The notes under the pieces were generated by a model. That model ran no database searches. It saw only the letters and a list, made by a program, of their open reading frames with translations, and was not told the DNA's origin. Positions 28,530-40,791 of a stretch of DNA of 64,000 nt are shown here, in pieces. The stretch is from Anopheles merus (lineage: Eukaryota; Arthropoda; Insecta; Diptera; Culicidae). Location of the stretch: the NCBI RefSeq assembly GCF_017562075.2, contig NC_054084.1, positions 4,371,501 to 4,435,500 of the forward strand. Reading direction: 5' to 3'. The first letter of the stretch is position 1. Each line of letters begins with the position of its first letter. The position numbers and the translations under genes are program-made.

Positions 28530-29162
28530 TAGCAGCACCCGGAGCGTAAATTGAAGCTGTCAGGAGGACAACCGTACGCCGTTGATTACCGCTTGGCGTT
28601 TGTGCTGTACGAAGGGTAAGCAGACGGTTGAGCAGCAGATCGTTGCACAAATGGCACGTTTTTGTCTCTTTAATTTCATACCTTTGGGGCCTTCGGTGGG
28701 TTTGCTTTCTTCGATAGTTGTGTGAGTGTGTTGCTTTGTGTTCAGCTTTTAATTGTGGCATCAACCACGACCTGTCTAGACTGCAACTGTTGCTAACACA
28801 AGAGCTGGTGCTCTCGATTGATATTTTTTAGAATATTTTCTATCAACCTGAGTCGCTGCCCTGTATCAGCCGACCGGCCATAATTATGATGCTTCTCTTC
28901 TTACAGAATTTCCCTGCATGCAGCATTCGAGCAGCGTAACGGGAGGTCCTCAAACGATGTCCATGCCAAATCCTCTTCACACTCTCAGCCCGGTGCAGTG
29001 CAGTTTTGCTTGCAATGTTGCAACGATAGCGCACCACCACAGCAGGACCTATTAGCCACGGCCATCCATCCATCTCTTCCCATAGCGAGGTCAACTTTGG
29101 CTCTATATCTTGCTTCCTTCCTGCCCGGCATTTGCTTGTCCTTGCTCGCAAATGAACCATCG

Positions 29163-29222
29163 TCCTCCTCCTCCTCCTCCTCCTCCTCCTCCTCCTCCTC
29201 CTCCTCCTCCTCCTCCTCCTCC
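29163..29222 (+). repeat. (TCC)20 microsatellite
   Basis: Sixty bases of uninterrupted TCC, a homopyrimidine/homopurine tract able to form triplex DNA. Confidence 0.95.
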
Positions 29223-29346
29223 AGACTGTGTCCCGGGGACGCTTTGTCTTGTTATCCAATTTAAACGTATCGGTTACAAGTCATTAGAAGTGGAACCTCG
29301 GCAACCCCAAATCTGTTACGGATCCCTGCTTAACTCCGGACCGACC

Positions 29347-29347
<1 letters not shown>

Positions 29348-29408
<61 letters not shown>
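29348..29408 (+). repeat. (GT)30 microsatellite
   Basis: Sixty-one bases of perfect GT, a Z-DNA-prone alternating tract, 125 bases after the TCC run. Confidence 0.95.
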
Positions 29409-29409
<1 letters not shown>

Positions 29410-30348
29410 AAACTGCAGCCTGAATACCTGACTGTCCCGACACTGAACCGGCCATTCGGTACGCATCGGTGGCAATGTTTCACCACAGCGATGGAAAATA
29501 TTTTGACTTTTTAATCGGATCTTAAGCTTTTGGGTTCGTTCTGAGTCGTTTGTCGAGGCTGTTGTTTTTTCTTCTTCTGGGGATGTTCCGACCAGGATTT
29601 ACCTTCTTACGTTCGTTCTGCGCTGCAGGTTGGGAAAGAAAGCTGGCACTAAGGGGGAAGGAAAGGTAGTTTGCGCTTTGTGTTTGTGTACGCTGTACGC
29701 ATGGGAAGCATGGAATGAATGTACAAAAACAAATAAAAACACATAAATTGCAGAAGGACGTTAAGGGATAATCTTATTGGATGCAACAATTTGCGTACGC
29801 AGCCCGATCGTCATAAGGATAAGTGTCAAAGTCAAGGTATTTGGCAAAACGACACGACAGAACACATGATCTTCGAACGTTGTTTTCTGGGTATTCATGA
29901 TCGGGTTGGCCACGGGGATAACGCTCTGCGGACATGTTGATGGAACAGCAGATTGTTTAAAGGGTTAATAGGGTTAAAGTAAATTATTGTAGTTTAAATT
30001 ATTCAAGCAGAATTTTGGGTGTTCCTTTTTGAATAACAGACACAAACAGTCAAAAATAACAAACAGCCCTGAAATGGAAAAAAATCTATTACAGTTGACC
30101 AAGGCAACCTTAGTCGAAACCATTTATGGAGGCTAATCGGTACCCCAACTAGCTGGAAAATGTCTTCAACTAATAGAGTCAATTTTACTGTCAAGCTGGT
30201 TCGGTTAGGCTATGAAAAGACAACACAGACCATTTCTGAACCTTTGCTAATTACTACATCCACGATCATCGTCATCAATCAATCGAAATGTCTCAACAGA
30301 CGCTTCAATGGTAGCTCTGCGTTCAAAAGTAAAACTCGCTGTCCGTTT

Positions 30349-31185
30349 TCATTGCGCCATTTGTATTTTATTTTCAATTTTATTCGTCCAACCATTTTGC
30401 AGCCATTCGAATCGATTCTCCACCAACAAACAGCAACAAAAAGCTGCTCGCGATCGCGAGAGCGATATTTTAGAACCATTTACGAAAGCCCATGGACGAA
30501 ATCTTCCTTCCATTCCAACACTTGTTCGCTGCGTAGTGTAGAAAAGCGGAAGGAAAAAAAGGAGTCCGAAAGAAACCATCCATAAATTAGACATTCGACC
30601 CGGTCCCATTGTACGGTGACCGCAATGTTTAGAACATATTCTTGCCGCACCTGCCACCCGCTTCTGGCCACGTCCAACCAGGAGGACTCCAGTGCCGCAG
30701 ACACAGTGCGCTCCGTTCCGCAATCGCACCACCGGCCATCCCGGTGCGTCGCAGGGTTCATTTTGATAAATGTGCCCGCCGACGGGTGTTTCTCCCTGGC
30801 TGGGCTGGCCGGCGCAAACACAGCGACCACAGCGGTGGGTACCGTCGCAGCGGGTTGATCTTAAAACAATACGCCTTTGCCAGCATTCGGTGGCTTCTGC
30901 CTGCTGATAGCATTCGAGTCGGTTGCGGGAACCTCCGGGCGGGGTTGGGCTGGGGTTTCTCCTTTCATCCGTTTTTGGTGGAACGATTTTTTGTTGTTGT
31001 TTATTGCTTTGCGTTTTGGTAAATAAAAATATAACAAAAACATCCGAAACCGAAAGGCCTCTATTAAGAGGAATGCAGGGGTTTTCGATAGAAACTGCAG
31101 GATATTGTTCAGCAATCGGGGAAGGATAGCTGGGAGTGAGATGAACCCAAAGCAGAAGCAAGAAGGCCAAAGTATTTCGTTGCAT
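30349..31185 (-). CDS. Candidate secreted cysteine-rich protein, gene model uncertain
   Basis: I do not recognise the family. From ATG at 31185 (A at -3) the frame runs 278 residues. Residues 1-23 look like a signal peptide: Gln-Arg-Asn, then a hydrophobic Leu-rich core, then small residues and prolines. Cysteines fall at 37, 92, 101, 113, 119, 122, 124, 145, 161, 163, 184 and 188. Those from 92 on (nucleotides 30912-30622) sit in GC-rich, coding-like DNA with many C/G third positions. Residues 47-80 are AT-rich and read like an intron, and the tail after about 195 looks non-coding, so the real gene probably has splices I cannot place; no strong GTAAG donor is visible. The segment TPVGGHIYQNEPC faintly recalls a Kazal core but lacks its central Cys. 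TTTATT at 30367 gives a minus-strand AATAAA. It may also be a chance frame. Confidence 0.3.
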   Translation of the reverse strand: MQRNTLAFLLLLWVHLTPSYPSPIAEQYPAVSIENPCIPLNRGLSVSDVFVIFLFTKTQSNKQQQKIVPPKTDERRNPSPTPPGGSRNRLECYQQAEATECWQRRIVLRSTRCDGTHRCGRCVCAGQPSQGETPVGGHIYQNEPCDAPGWPVVRLRNGAHCVCGTGVLLVGRGQKRVAGAARICSKHCGHRTMGPGRMSNLWMVSFGLLFFLPLFYTTQRTSVGMEGRFRPWAFVNGSKISLSRSRAAFCCCLLVENRFEWLQNGWTNKIENKIQMAQ

Positions 31186-33731
31186 TTTCAAGTTTTACAA
31201 CCAACATGGCTGCGTCGTTGATTAGTTCCGATGGAATAGATTGTAGCGTTCGAATGGAATCTTTTCGTTTTATTGGATCACCGCATCGGAGTATTATTCA
31301 ACCTGCCATCTAGTGCCGTTTCCCCGTAGGTCCAAAAATCAATAATCAATTTGCTTATTGCTTGACAGGACTGCAGACCAGGTTCCTCTTTCCAGGTTCT
31401 CGAATGAATAAATTACACCAATTTCCATCTTGTTCGTCCTTGCGAGCATTTTGATTGCCTTCGTAATTGGTTCCATTTTTCCAGGAATCTTTACCCCCCG
31501 CCCCCCTCCCCCGACACGGGAAATTCAATCAACCCGCTGTATGCGCAAAAGAACTCGAGCTGCTCAATTATGAATCATTTGGTGTAATTTTTCCCTAAAA
31601 CTGTGCACGCGCTTGCGTTGGAAGCGGTTGAATTGCTTGAATAAATATTTGCTAATCAAAATTGTACAACCAACAGCAATGTAATGGAATATCTCGGTCT
31701 TCGTTTCAGGGCGAGCTTTTACCAGCACACAAAAACGCACGAAAACTCCCTGTTAAAGCTTAACACAATCACTTACTTCGAATCGGTCGACCAATCCCAA
31801 TTGCTAACGCTCCTTGAAATGCGATACCAAGCGATGCTTGGCGTTTTCGATCACGCAATCCAACAGTGTGTTTGCCCACAATTACCGCAGCAGGCGATGA
31901 TGCACTTTTCTCCGAACTCATCGCTTCGTCAGCACGTCGATGTTGTCGATGCGTTTGGGTTTGCCTTTTCCGGAACAGGGGCTGTAAAAGACAAACTCAA
32001 AACTCAGCACATATGGCGCTCGTGGTGGCAAGTTTGTTTCCGTGCTGAGAGCTGCTGCAGCTCGCTAAGCTATGGTATCGAAACGGTGACCTAATGAGAT
32101 ATATTAGCCAAAGGGATAACAATGGCAATGAGGCCTAACGAGGTCCTAATTGTTACCAAACTTCGTGGTTGCGGCAAAAGATAACGCTTGGATGGGCTCG
32201 TTTTTTTTTCCTTGGGGTGTGCAGAAGAAGCAGCGTAATGTGTTGCTGAATTTGCGGTTAATTTAAAGGAGGCGAATGACACACGAAAACTAACAAACGA
32301 ATTTCTAGGAACTCGGTAAAGAATGCGTCTGTGAAGATCGTATCGTAAAACAGTTAAAATACATTGTTACACACTAAACAAGCCAGCCACAAGCGTATGT
32401 GCGTGAGAGGCTGTATGGATGTAAAGCAGTTTCTGATAATTCATTTCATATCTGAGCATCTTAAACCGAAACCTACCCGCTTTAATAAGCTGTTCATGTC
32501 AGATTGATGCAGTTGGTACGGTGCTTGTGTTTGTATGTTCCGTTTCGCTCCTTCGGAAAATTATCCCTCAAATCACTCGCCAAACAATGGCATCTTCTTC
32601 CAGTGCGCTTCCCTGTCATCGTGCCCATCCCCCGATCCCCCGACCGCCGCAGTTTTCCGCAGCAAGTTATCTTGTTAGTTGTCAGTGTCCGCATGAAGCG
32701 AAATATAATAAATTGTTCTCTTAATTCAATTTATATATGAATTTATTCCAGGGCCACTTCCCACCATCTCCACCATTATCGACCCGCCAAAGGCCCTAAA
32801 GAGACGAAGCGGCAAGGTACGAGAACAAGCCCTCCCTCGTGTTGTGCGCGGAAGGGACATTCACAGAGAATGCATCTCCGCATGGCCACGCCGAACCTCC
32901 GCGTACGAGCTTGGCGAGCTTGCGTACGAAAGCGAATGCTTTATTGCCGCTGCGCTGTGCGATCACATTTCAGGAATAAAATTTATCTCCCTTACCCCGT
33001 CGGCATACGCACATACACACCCGAACGACGACGACAACGACGAAGGCGCAACCGTAAACGGCAGACGGCAGACGAACAGCTTCCAATGACAACGACTACT
33101 ACTACTACTACCACTACCACCTTCGACTACTTCTACCACTAGCTCGACTCGCCACAAACGCAAACAACGCGTAGTGGGACAACTTCTTCGCCTTCGACGA
33201 CAACATCGTTTGCGTTCGGCGTTGTGCTCCTTTGGGAGCATAAAAGTGATCAACTATCAGCCTCCTGCTCAGCTTCCACTCACTCTTTTCCTTTCTGCGA
33301 TCGCGATCGCGTTTCGGTTTCATTCTGTGTGTACGGTTTTGTTCGTCGTTGTTTTCTTCTTTCGTTTCTGCGCCCGCTCGCTCGCTATTAAAATGGCAAT
33401 GACAAAACAAAACATACATTAGTACACGCATTACCGCAAGGCAGCCGTACCAAGCAAGACAGCAAGAGCAAGAGAGACAGAGAACGATCGACGGAGGAAC
33501 ATGCGGGAGGAAGGTCTTTGCGACAAAACTTCCCTCGTTTGCCCCTGCTTCCCCCCTCGAATCGAACAGCATGAAAATCGAGCGCATTAAAGAAACAGAC
33601 ACATCTACTGTACGAACGAAAGACTGAAAGCGACGAACCCCCTCCGATCGGGCGACAATCAACACAGCGGGGGAAACCGGTGGAGAAGAGATAACAAGAA
33701 GGTACAAGCATGAAAGAGGATCGTACTGGTT

Positions 33732-33751
33732 GGGGGGGGGGGGGGGGGGGG
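33732..33751 (+). repeat. G20 homopolymer
   Basis: Twenty consecutive G after TGGT and before CTCGAG. It can form a G-quadruplex. Its length is prone to sequencing error. Confidence 0.85.
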
Positions 33752-36700
33752 CTCGAGAGTTGTCAGGGAGGGACTAGGGGAAAAAGATGGTAACAATTCT
33801 GCTCCGCTAATGGGTCTCCTGCCAATGCCTGCGACTGCCTGTGCGAGTCGTGCGCACGCGGGCAGGCATTGCGTCTCTATAAAGCAGATTATTAAATTGA
33901 GCGTTTTGTTCACCGGCCACCCCGGGTCCCGGAGCCCTTCTCCGCACTCCATCCAGCTGCATTCTATGCGAATTCTATGCGACCAATGCCATCGGTTTTG
34001 CCGTCCGTTTGCACTGCCGTCCGCTGCCGATCGCGTTTGTTTTATTTATTTATGTCTCTCCGCTTCAATCGCTTCCCCCTTTTTCCCCTCCTCTGCCTTC
34101 CATTACACGTTCGATAGTGCATACACACAGACACATATTATGCGCCTACATTACTTTTTATGCTTGCTCTGTTTGCACAAACGCTCACTTCCTTCGCCAG
34201 TGCCTGACTACTAGCCTGATTATATGCGTCACTAAAGGGTTTCAATATATCACCGTTTGGAAGTGCGCATGCACGGGGCATTGATTCGCGATCGTGTGAA
34301 ACGAAAGGAAAGCAGCTAGCTCAGCATTAAAGCAGCCCCTATCGGAGACCTTAAGCAGCGAGAAAAATAAGCATTGCATAATGGCAAGAGTGGTACGTAC
34401 GCTTGGTGGAAGAAAAAAGGGCCAACAAACTATTGAGTGATTAGCTCAGTGCAACGTTACGTGATGGTCGATCGAGCGACCGAAAGGGGCGATAAAAAAG
34501 GGAATAGATTTAATGGTACTTTGGGCGTGCTGTTTTTCTTCGACTTTGTGCTTAACGGCGTGATTTTCAAGGACTGTGCCAGTGGATTCAGCCAATAAAA
34601 CCAAACCCCCAACGAGCGTTCGATCGGAATTAAGTGAGAGAAATTAATATGTTGATCGTCCCTTGTTTGGTTTATCTGATAGAATAAATCAATTCCATCC
34701 CTCGCTAGCTGCACTGCGGCCGGGGTAAAAGAGTGGAGGAAAATTGGCACGTCGTTGTACGTTTTCTTCCTTCGCTCGCTTCGCGGTTTTGGTCCCGGGT
34801 TTGTTGCATTAAAACGTTAATTAACGTCCAACGAGACGGTGTGAAAAATGTTTAACCGATCGATCGTCTTTGGATCGCTCGCTCGCTCGCTCCCTTTCAT
34901 TCTTCTACGCACAGAGTAATCAATTTGTAGCCCACGACGTCTGGCGTGGTAAGATTCGGCCAAACGGACCCAACTGACACTGATCATGCACTCCGATCAC
35001 GATCCTCCGCAGCAGCGATCGACAATTGAGATTGCGAGATTCACGCTCCGCTTCTGAACCATTACCTTCTTGCGAGCCTCTGCATGAGTGTATGTTTTTT
35101 TTTGCAGTTGCGATGTCGATGTCTAAATCGATCATAAAATTGACGACCGTGTTCCCCACCCGCTCCCTTGCGCTGCTCGTTGCATCGTGTCAGAAAATAA
35201 AACATTTTACTTCCAAGAAGCGCACCTTCTCGCTGCACGGTGTGCAGAAATTCCAAAACTCTGCTGCAAAAGCACACCGGGAGGAGCTGGCACCAGCAAA
35301 ACGGAAACCACATTCCGCAACCCGCTCTGTGACAGTGGTTCCCGCACATTATTGTGCAGCCACCACACGCTGCCCACAGGGGTGGGAGCAAAAAATGTGA
35401 ACCACTTCACGATTGAACGAACGATTGATCGATCGATCGGGTGCGACCTCTTTCACTGACCTGTCCGCGTGGTGGCAATTATGATTGCTGGCAGGCACTG
35501 CCGGGCAGGTCGGTCCCGATAGTAATAATAAGCTCGGAGTTGGACTCGCAGGCCGGAGTAATTAATACCCGAACCCGCAGTCCAGCCCGGCCCGGCCTGC
35601 CTGCTTCCGACGTTCCGCCAGCTCAGTGGGACTTATGAATTCATCATTAAATCAATTATAATTACCACCAAGTGAACCCGGTGGGCCCGCTGCTCAGGAC
35701 CGGTTCGTGCGATAAATCTTCACAAATCTCTGAGCACATTGCACTGCGGACGGGGACGAGCGAGCGCGCAACAGATTCCAAACGCGCTCCAGCAGTTTGC
35801 GCGATGATTGATAATTGCGCAAATATCTTCCCGCTGGTAGGTAGGTGCGTTATCTCCCATGGGAGACCTCGCTGCGGAGAACTAAACCACGGTGAGGCTA
35901 AGATTGCGACCAGGAATGTTACTCCACCCTCCCCACCACGGCGGATGCGCAAATGGATCAACACTGTTCTGATGTTGCTGCTGATGAGCTGCGTTAGCTT
36001 CAAGACCACTTAGCCGGCGAGCTTGTTTGGTCAGTTTGAGGGCAGTGTGAGATGTGAAATGGATTGGCCGGCTGGATATTAGGCCGCTCGTTTGTGACGG
36101 GCCGGCAAAGAAGAAGTGTGATTCATTGCAGCAAATGAACTCATTGCGCCTTCTTATTGCATCGCACGTTAGCGTGGTGCTGTGATTCGTTCATTAAAAG
36201 TGTGTTATAATGCCATCATAGCGTTATAGCGTAACGAGATCAGACGAAAACCTTGCAAAATTCTTCCTCACGTCTTATAGTTTGCAGTTTACTTCTTCCT
36301 TTTTCCAGCTAAATTTCGAAAGCTGCCAAGTCTCTTACGGGGGCTACATACTCTTCCTTATCGCTCGCATCCATCAACATTCCACAGAGTGCCCAATATT
36401 AAGCCATAAATTACACTAGACCATTATTATTCAGGCACATAATACCCATTAACCGTGGGTTTGAAAACTGCACCAAACGTGCACTGCTGCACATACACCA
36501 CATTCAGCGCAAAGGCAATAATTATGCTTTCAAACTGTGACATTAAAACATTAAAAACATCATTAAGCACATTAAACATTGCGCGCTGCATCTTGCACCG
36601 TTTCACCAAGATTACATACTAAACGCGAGGAAGCGCAAACGGAACCAACACTGCCCCCACCCTCCCTAAACTTGCCTTCAGAGTGCAAACACAACTTCCA

Positions 36701-39700
36701 CACAAACAGAATAGCGAACCAAAAAAAAAATCATACTTCTTCTGCTGTAGCATAGTTATTTGCAATTACCTGTAAACATTCTCGTTGACTCTCTTGGCTC
36801 AGGGGCCGCTGCCCGGATAATACATAATTAAGTGACACTAAATGGGCCCGATCACGATGGACGGTTTGGTTTGGTGCTGTGCCTGTTTTCCGGCCGTTAG
36901 CTACCATCCCTAGCCCGGGCCTGAGCTTTTCATTAAGTCCCTGTGTGCCGCCGCCGGCCCACGGGAAGCCGCCACTTAGTGTGCGCGAGTGGTAGGGCGC
37001 GTCACAATCAAACATCCGGTGTCCGTCGCGATAAAGTCGCGGCGTCGGTACGTTAACAGCTTTGCTCTCGGCTCGGCTCAGTGGTACAACCTTCTTGTGT
37101 TTTTTTTTAACGTTAAAAATCTTAACGCTTGTTTGGTGAACGTTTTCATTAGCGGTTGCAGCGCAACAGTTGCGGTCCCAGTGCGCCCAGTTGCCACATG
37201 ATAATGATAATCATATTTACCAACAACAGTGACGACGACAACGACGGCTATCGGTGCAGTAATGTTTGCGGTGATCGGGTTGCCTCTTATCGTTGCGAGC
37301 AACCGGTTCAAAGTACGGTGGATCAGTTTTTTTTGCGTGTGTGCCCATCGATGGCTTTCTTCACAGCATTATGCATTCCTGATCAACACCGGTCCGGTTG
37401 GAATATTGGAAACCGAACGCCGCACACACGTCTTTATCGGGCGGCTTGGAGCCGCTGGCAGCGTGAAGAGTTGATCGATACGCGTTCGCGTTGATATCAT
37501 TTGTTATTTTACCATCGATCTCGCCGGGCCGGGCCGCTCGCTTTGAAACACCACCAAACGGCCACCTTTTGGATCATTTTTCATGTATTTATTTTACTTA
37601 TTTCTCTTTTACTCCCCGCAAACAAGCAAGAGCAGCGTGCGTTTCGCTTCTTAGCAGTCGCAAGATAATGTAATAATTATGATAAACATGTTTATTAAAC
37701 AGAAAAAAGCGAAAAACTCATACACACACATACTCGTGCGTTAAAGTAAATAAATGGTAGCAAGGAGAAAAGCAAGAAGAACACCGTCATGTTTTTTTCT
37801 TGTGGATTCTGTCTCTATATGCCGACAAAGCCACGCCCTGCAGTAGACAGTGGTCTGTTTCCATCGTTGCCTTCTTTTACTCCATTTCAGATCGAACCCG
37901 TCATGAGCCACAAGCTCCGCCTTTCTTCTCACGGCGGTGAGAAGAACCGCTCACTATAGAGGGATTACAGTTTCGAAATTTATTATTTTGTCCTCTATTT
38001 TCTCGAGCGCCAGCCAGTGAACAAATTCATTAAAAACGTACCCGTAGCACTGTGGCCCGTAACACACAGCACAGACACGCTTGGCATTTGCATAAGAATA
38101 AATGTGACACATTAATTTAAATTTATGTTTCCGATTTTCGGGTTTCCGACATTGGGTGTGTGGAAAACTTTACAACGTTGTATATGCCATACGGAGAAGG
38201 GGTTTTTGATTGAAAGGAACGTTAGTAATTAAAAGCCGGCCATAAAAAGATGTGTTCCGAAACGATGTGTACAATCATTATGCAATAGAACGCTTCTTAT
38301 AACATCGATTTCTCACACAAAAACGATCTTTCCGCAGGCGTAAATCGATTTTCTTAATCTCCATCTCTTGTTGTATCTCGAATCGAATCGATCAGTTTGA
38401 CGTTAATCCTCACCTGAGATAAACAAAAAAAAAGCCAACAGATTGTGTGTGTATAAAAAAAAACACTCACACACGATCGTGTTTGTGTTTTCCTCATCTC
38501 CCTCCCGATCTCATCGCCCATCGATATGCTTCCCTCTGCAAACGGCTAATGGAAAAGGCCGATACGATTTGATGAATTAATTTCCCATCGCTTTGCAACC
38601 CGAACAATCGAGCAGCCCAAATATTCGTGTGCCATCTTGGGATGTTTGGATGCCGGGGAGCTGAATGGGGTTGGTTTGCTCTTTTTCCCCCTTGTCTTTT
38701 AGCTACTCCACCTGCTCTTTTGTTTAATCCCACTTCCACACACGTCAAACGATCGTCAGTCAGTCAGCGCGCGATCAAGCGGGTCTAAATTTGTTTCTTG
38801 TGTTTTGTCGTTTGCGTGTGTGTATGCGTTTTTTGCCGTCTTTCACGTTTCTCGACATCCAGTTTTGAGGTGAATGTTTTAATTATTTCATCAAGATGAA
38901 AATGACGCGCTGCTGTGGTTTCGTTTTTGGCATTGATCGTGAAATTAGTCCCAAGAGAGCAGACGAGCCAGGAAAAAAATACGAATAACAAAACCGGTTT
39001 AAAGGTTACCGTTTGTATCGCTGCACACACACACACACACATCGTACCTCCTCATGCTGACGTATCATCATGCTAATGGTGCCGTGGTTGTACGTGGAAA
39101 TTAATTTGAAGGATAAAACAATTCAATCAACCACCGACTAACAAGCCCGGCACAACCATAATGCTCTCGTTCAACACAGTTCAAGGTTAGTCTAGAGAGG
39201 AGTTGGCTGCTGCGAGGAATCCTTTCACAGTCGCACCGTTAATTCACTTAAGCGAACCGCGATCATCGCAAACATTCGCATCCTCCCCTGTCATCTTTTT
39301 GTTTCTTCCGCCCAGTTTCCCCCGCAGGGAGAAAATGTCGATTGTTTCGCCAGAGATTGCATTCTTTGTCTGCCTGTAGAAGTGTAGAAGGGTAGAAAAA
39401 GAAGTGCCCGGAAACTGCCCCAGCAATGCCGACGACGATCGACGGTTCGATCGTTGTCTCGTAAATTGAATTCACTCATTTTCGCCGCTCCACGGCTATG
39501 CGCAGCACCGTAGTAAGCGCAGGTTTTACACGTGTAAAGTGCCGCCAGCCTCGCCAGGCTTGCTGTTGCGTGGCGTAGCGTGGCGATCGCCTTGATGTGA
39601 GCTGTGTGCACGAGACTTCATCGATTAATCGAGGCCGATAAATCCGTTACCAATCGGTGGCATGATTTGTGGGCAGACAGCAGCAGGCCATGCTTCGCCC

Positions 39701-40765
39701 GGTGTGTATGTGTGTGTGCGATGGGTCTGCTTTTGTTCTCTTGCCGCTGCTGATCACTTTGCGGCGATCGCGTTCCGCTCCAGTGGACGAAAGCAGGCGA
39801 ACAAAACACACTGTGAGACAGGGTGAAACAAAAAAAAACCCGCGGGAGGAAGAAAAACCCCATCACGCTCCACGCGCTCTTTCTCTGCTTGTGTGAAGTT
39901 CGTCCTTATCGAAAAGCCATTATTTTATACCGCAGCTTACTAGATGAAACAAAGCCATCGATTTCAGCACGCACACGGAGCTGAAATAGCTCGAAAATGT
40001 GCGCGAGCTCGCCCTTGCTTGCACACCGGGGCTGACAGGCTGGCTCGCGAGATAATTCCATCCATTCCGGTCCGATTGCGATAAAGACCGTGTTTCGTCT
40101 ACACTGTGTGTGTGTGTGGGGTAGCTTTTGCGAAAGTTGATAAAGAAATAATTTAATCATTATTTACACAGCGAGAAGCGTGAGCGTCGTTAGTGGTTGC
40201 GATGGTTGATTGTTTGGTACAAACTGTGGGCAGGAAAGTATAAGTCGATGCCCCAATGGACGGGTTGAAATTGTTCTGCGTTGCGGAATGTTGCGAGAAA
40301 TATGATTTGCGTGAAGATTTCTTCATAATTTATTATTTCTTTCCAATGTTGATTGAATTTTCTTTACTTTTCTTTCTTTACATGAGTTCGGAGTCTCTTG
40401 CTCTCAAATCTTGTTTTTTAAGTCCTTCTCATCAACAGTAAGCTCATCAAAGACCTGTCAATTTGTCCTCGGAAGTCCTCCGGCAAGACCTCCGATCGAC
40501 CTTCCCGCAAATCGTTGGCACACGCCGCTTCGACGCGATCCTTGAACAAATCCTTCTCACACACACACACACCGTCAATCCTCCGATCAATCTCCGAAGG
40601 CCATTCATTGATCTCCAGCTGATCTGTTGGCTAAAGAAAAAAATCGATGTGCCAAAGCAGCCATCGTTCCTGGAACATGTCCTCACCAAGCTCAAACCCT
40701 CCGAACGGTAGCGCTCCGGTGACAACTTTGGGAACAAAATGACATGAGACATCCCGCGGACAGGA

Positions 40766-40791
40766 TTGCTTGCTTGCTTGCTTGCTTGCTT
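40766..40791 (+). repeat. (TTGC)n tetranucleotide repeat
   Basis: About six units of TTGC/CTTG in a row. Confidence 0.85.

Larger units (their letters stand above)
28121..30348. other. Non-coding DNA with microsatellites
   Basis: No supported gene. It holds (CA)13 at 28503-28529, (TCC)20 at 29163-29222 and (GT)30 at 29348-29408, and becomes AT-rich after about 29950. Poly-Ser and poly-Pro frames across the TCC run are artefacts of the repeat. Confidence 0.65.

Noticed and set aside
29110..29514. Poly-Pro / poly-Ser / Cys-Val frames
   Set aside because: Direct translation of the TCC and GT microsatellites.
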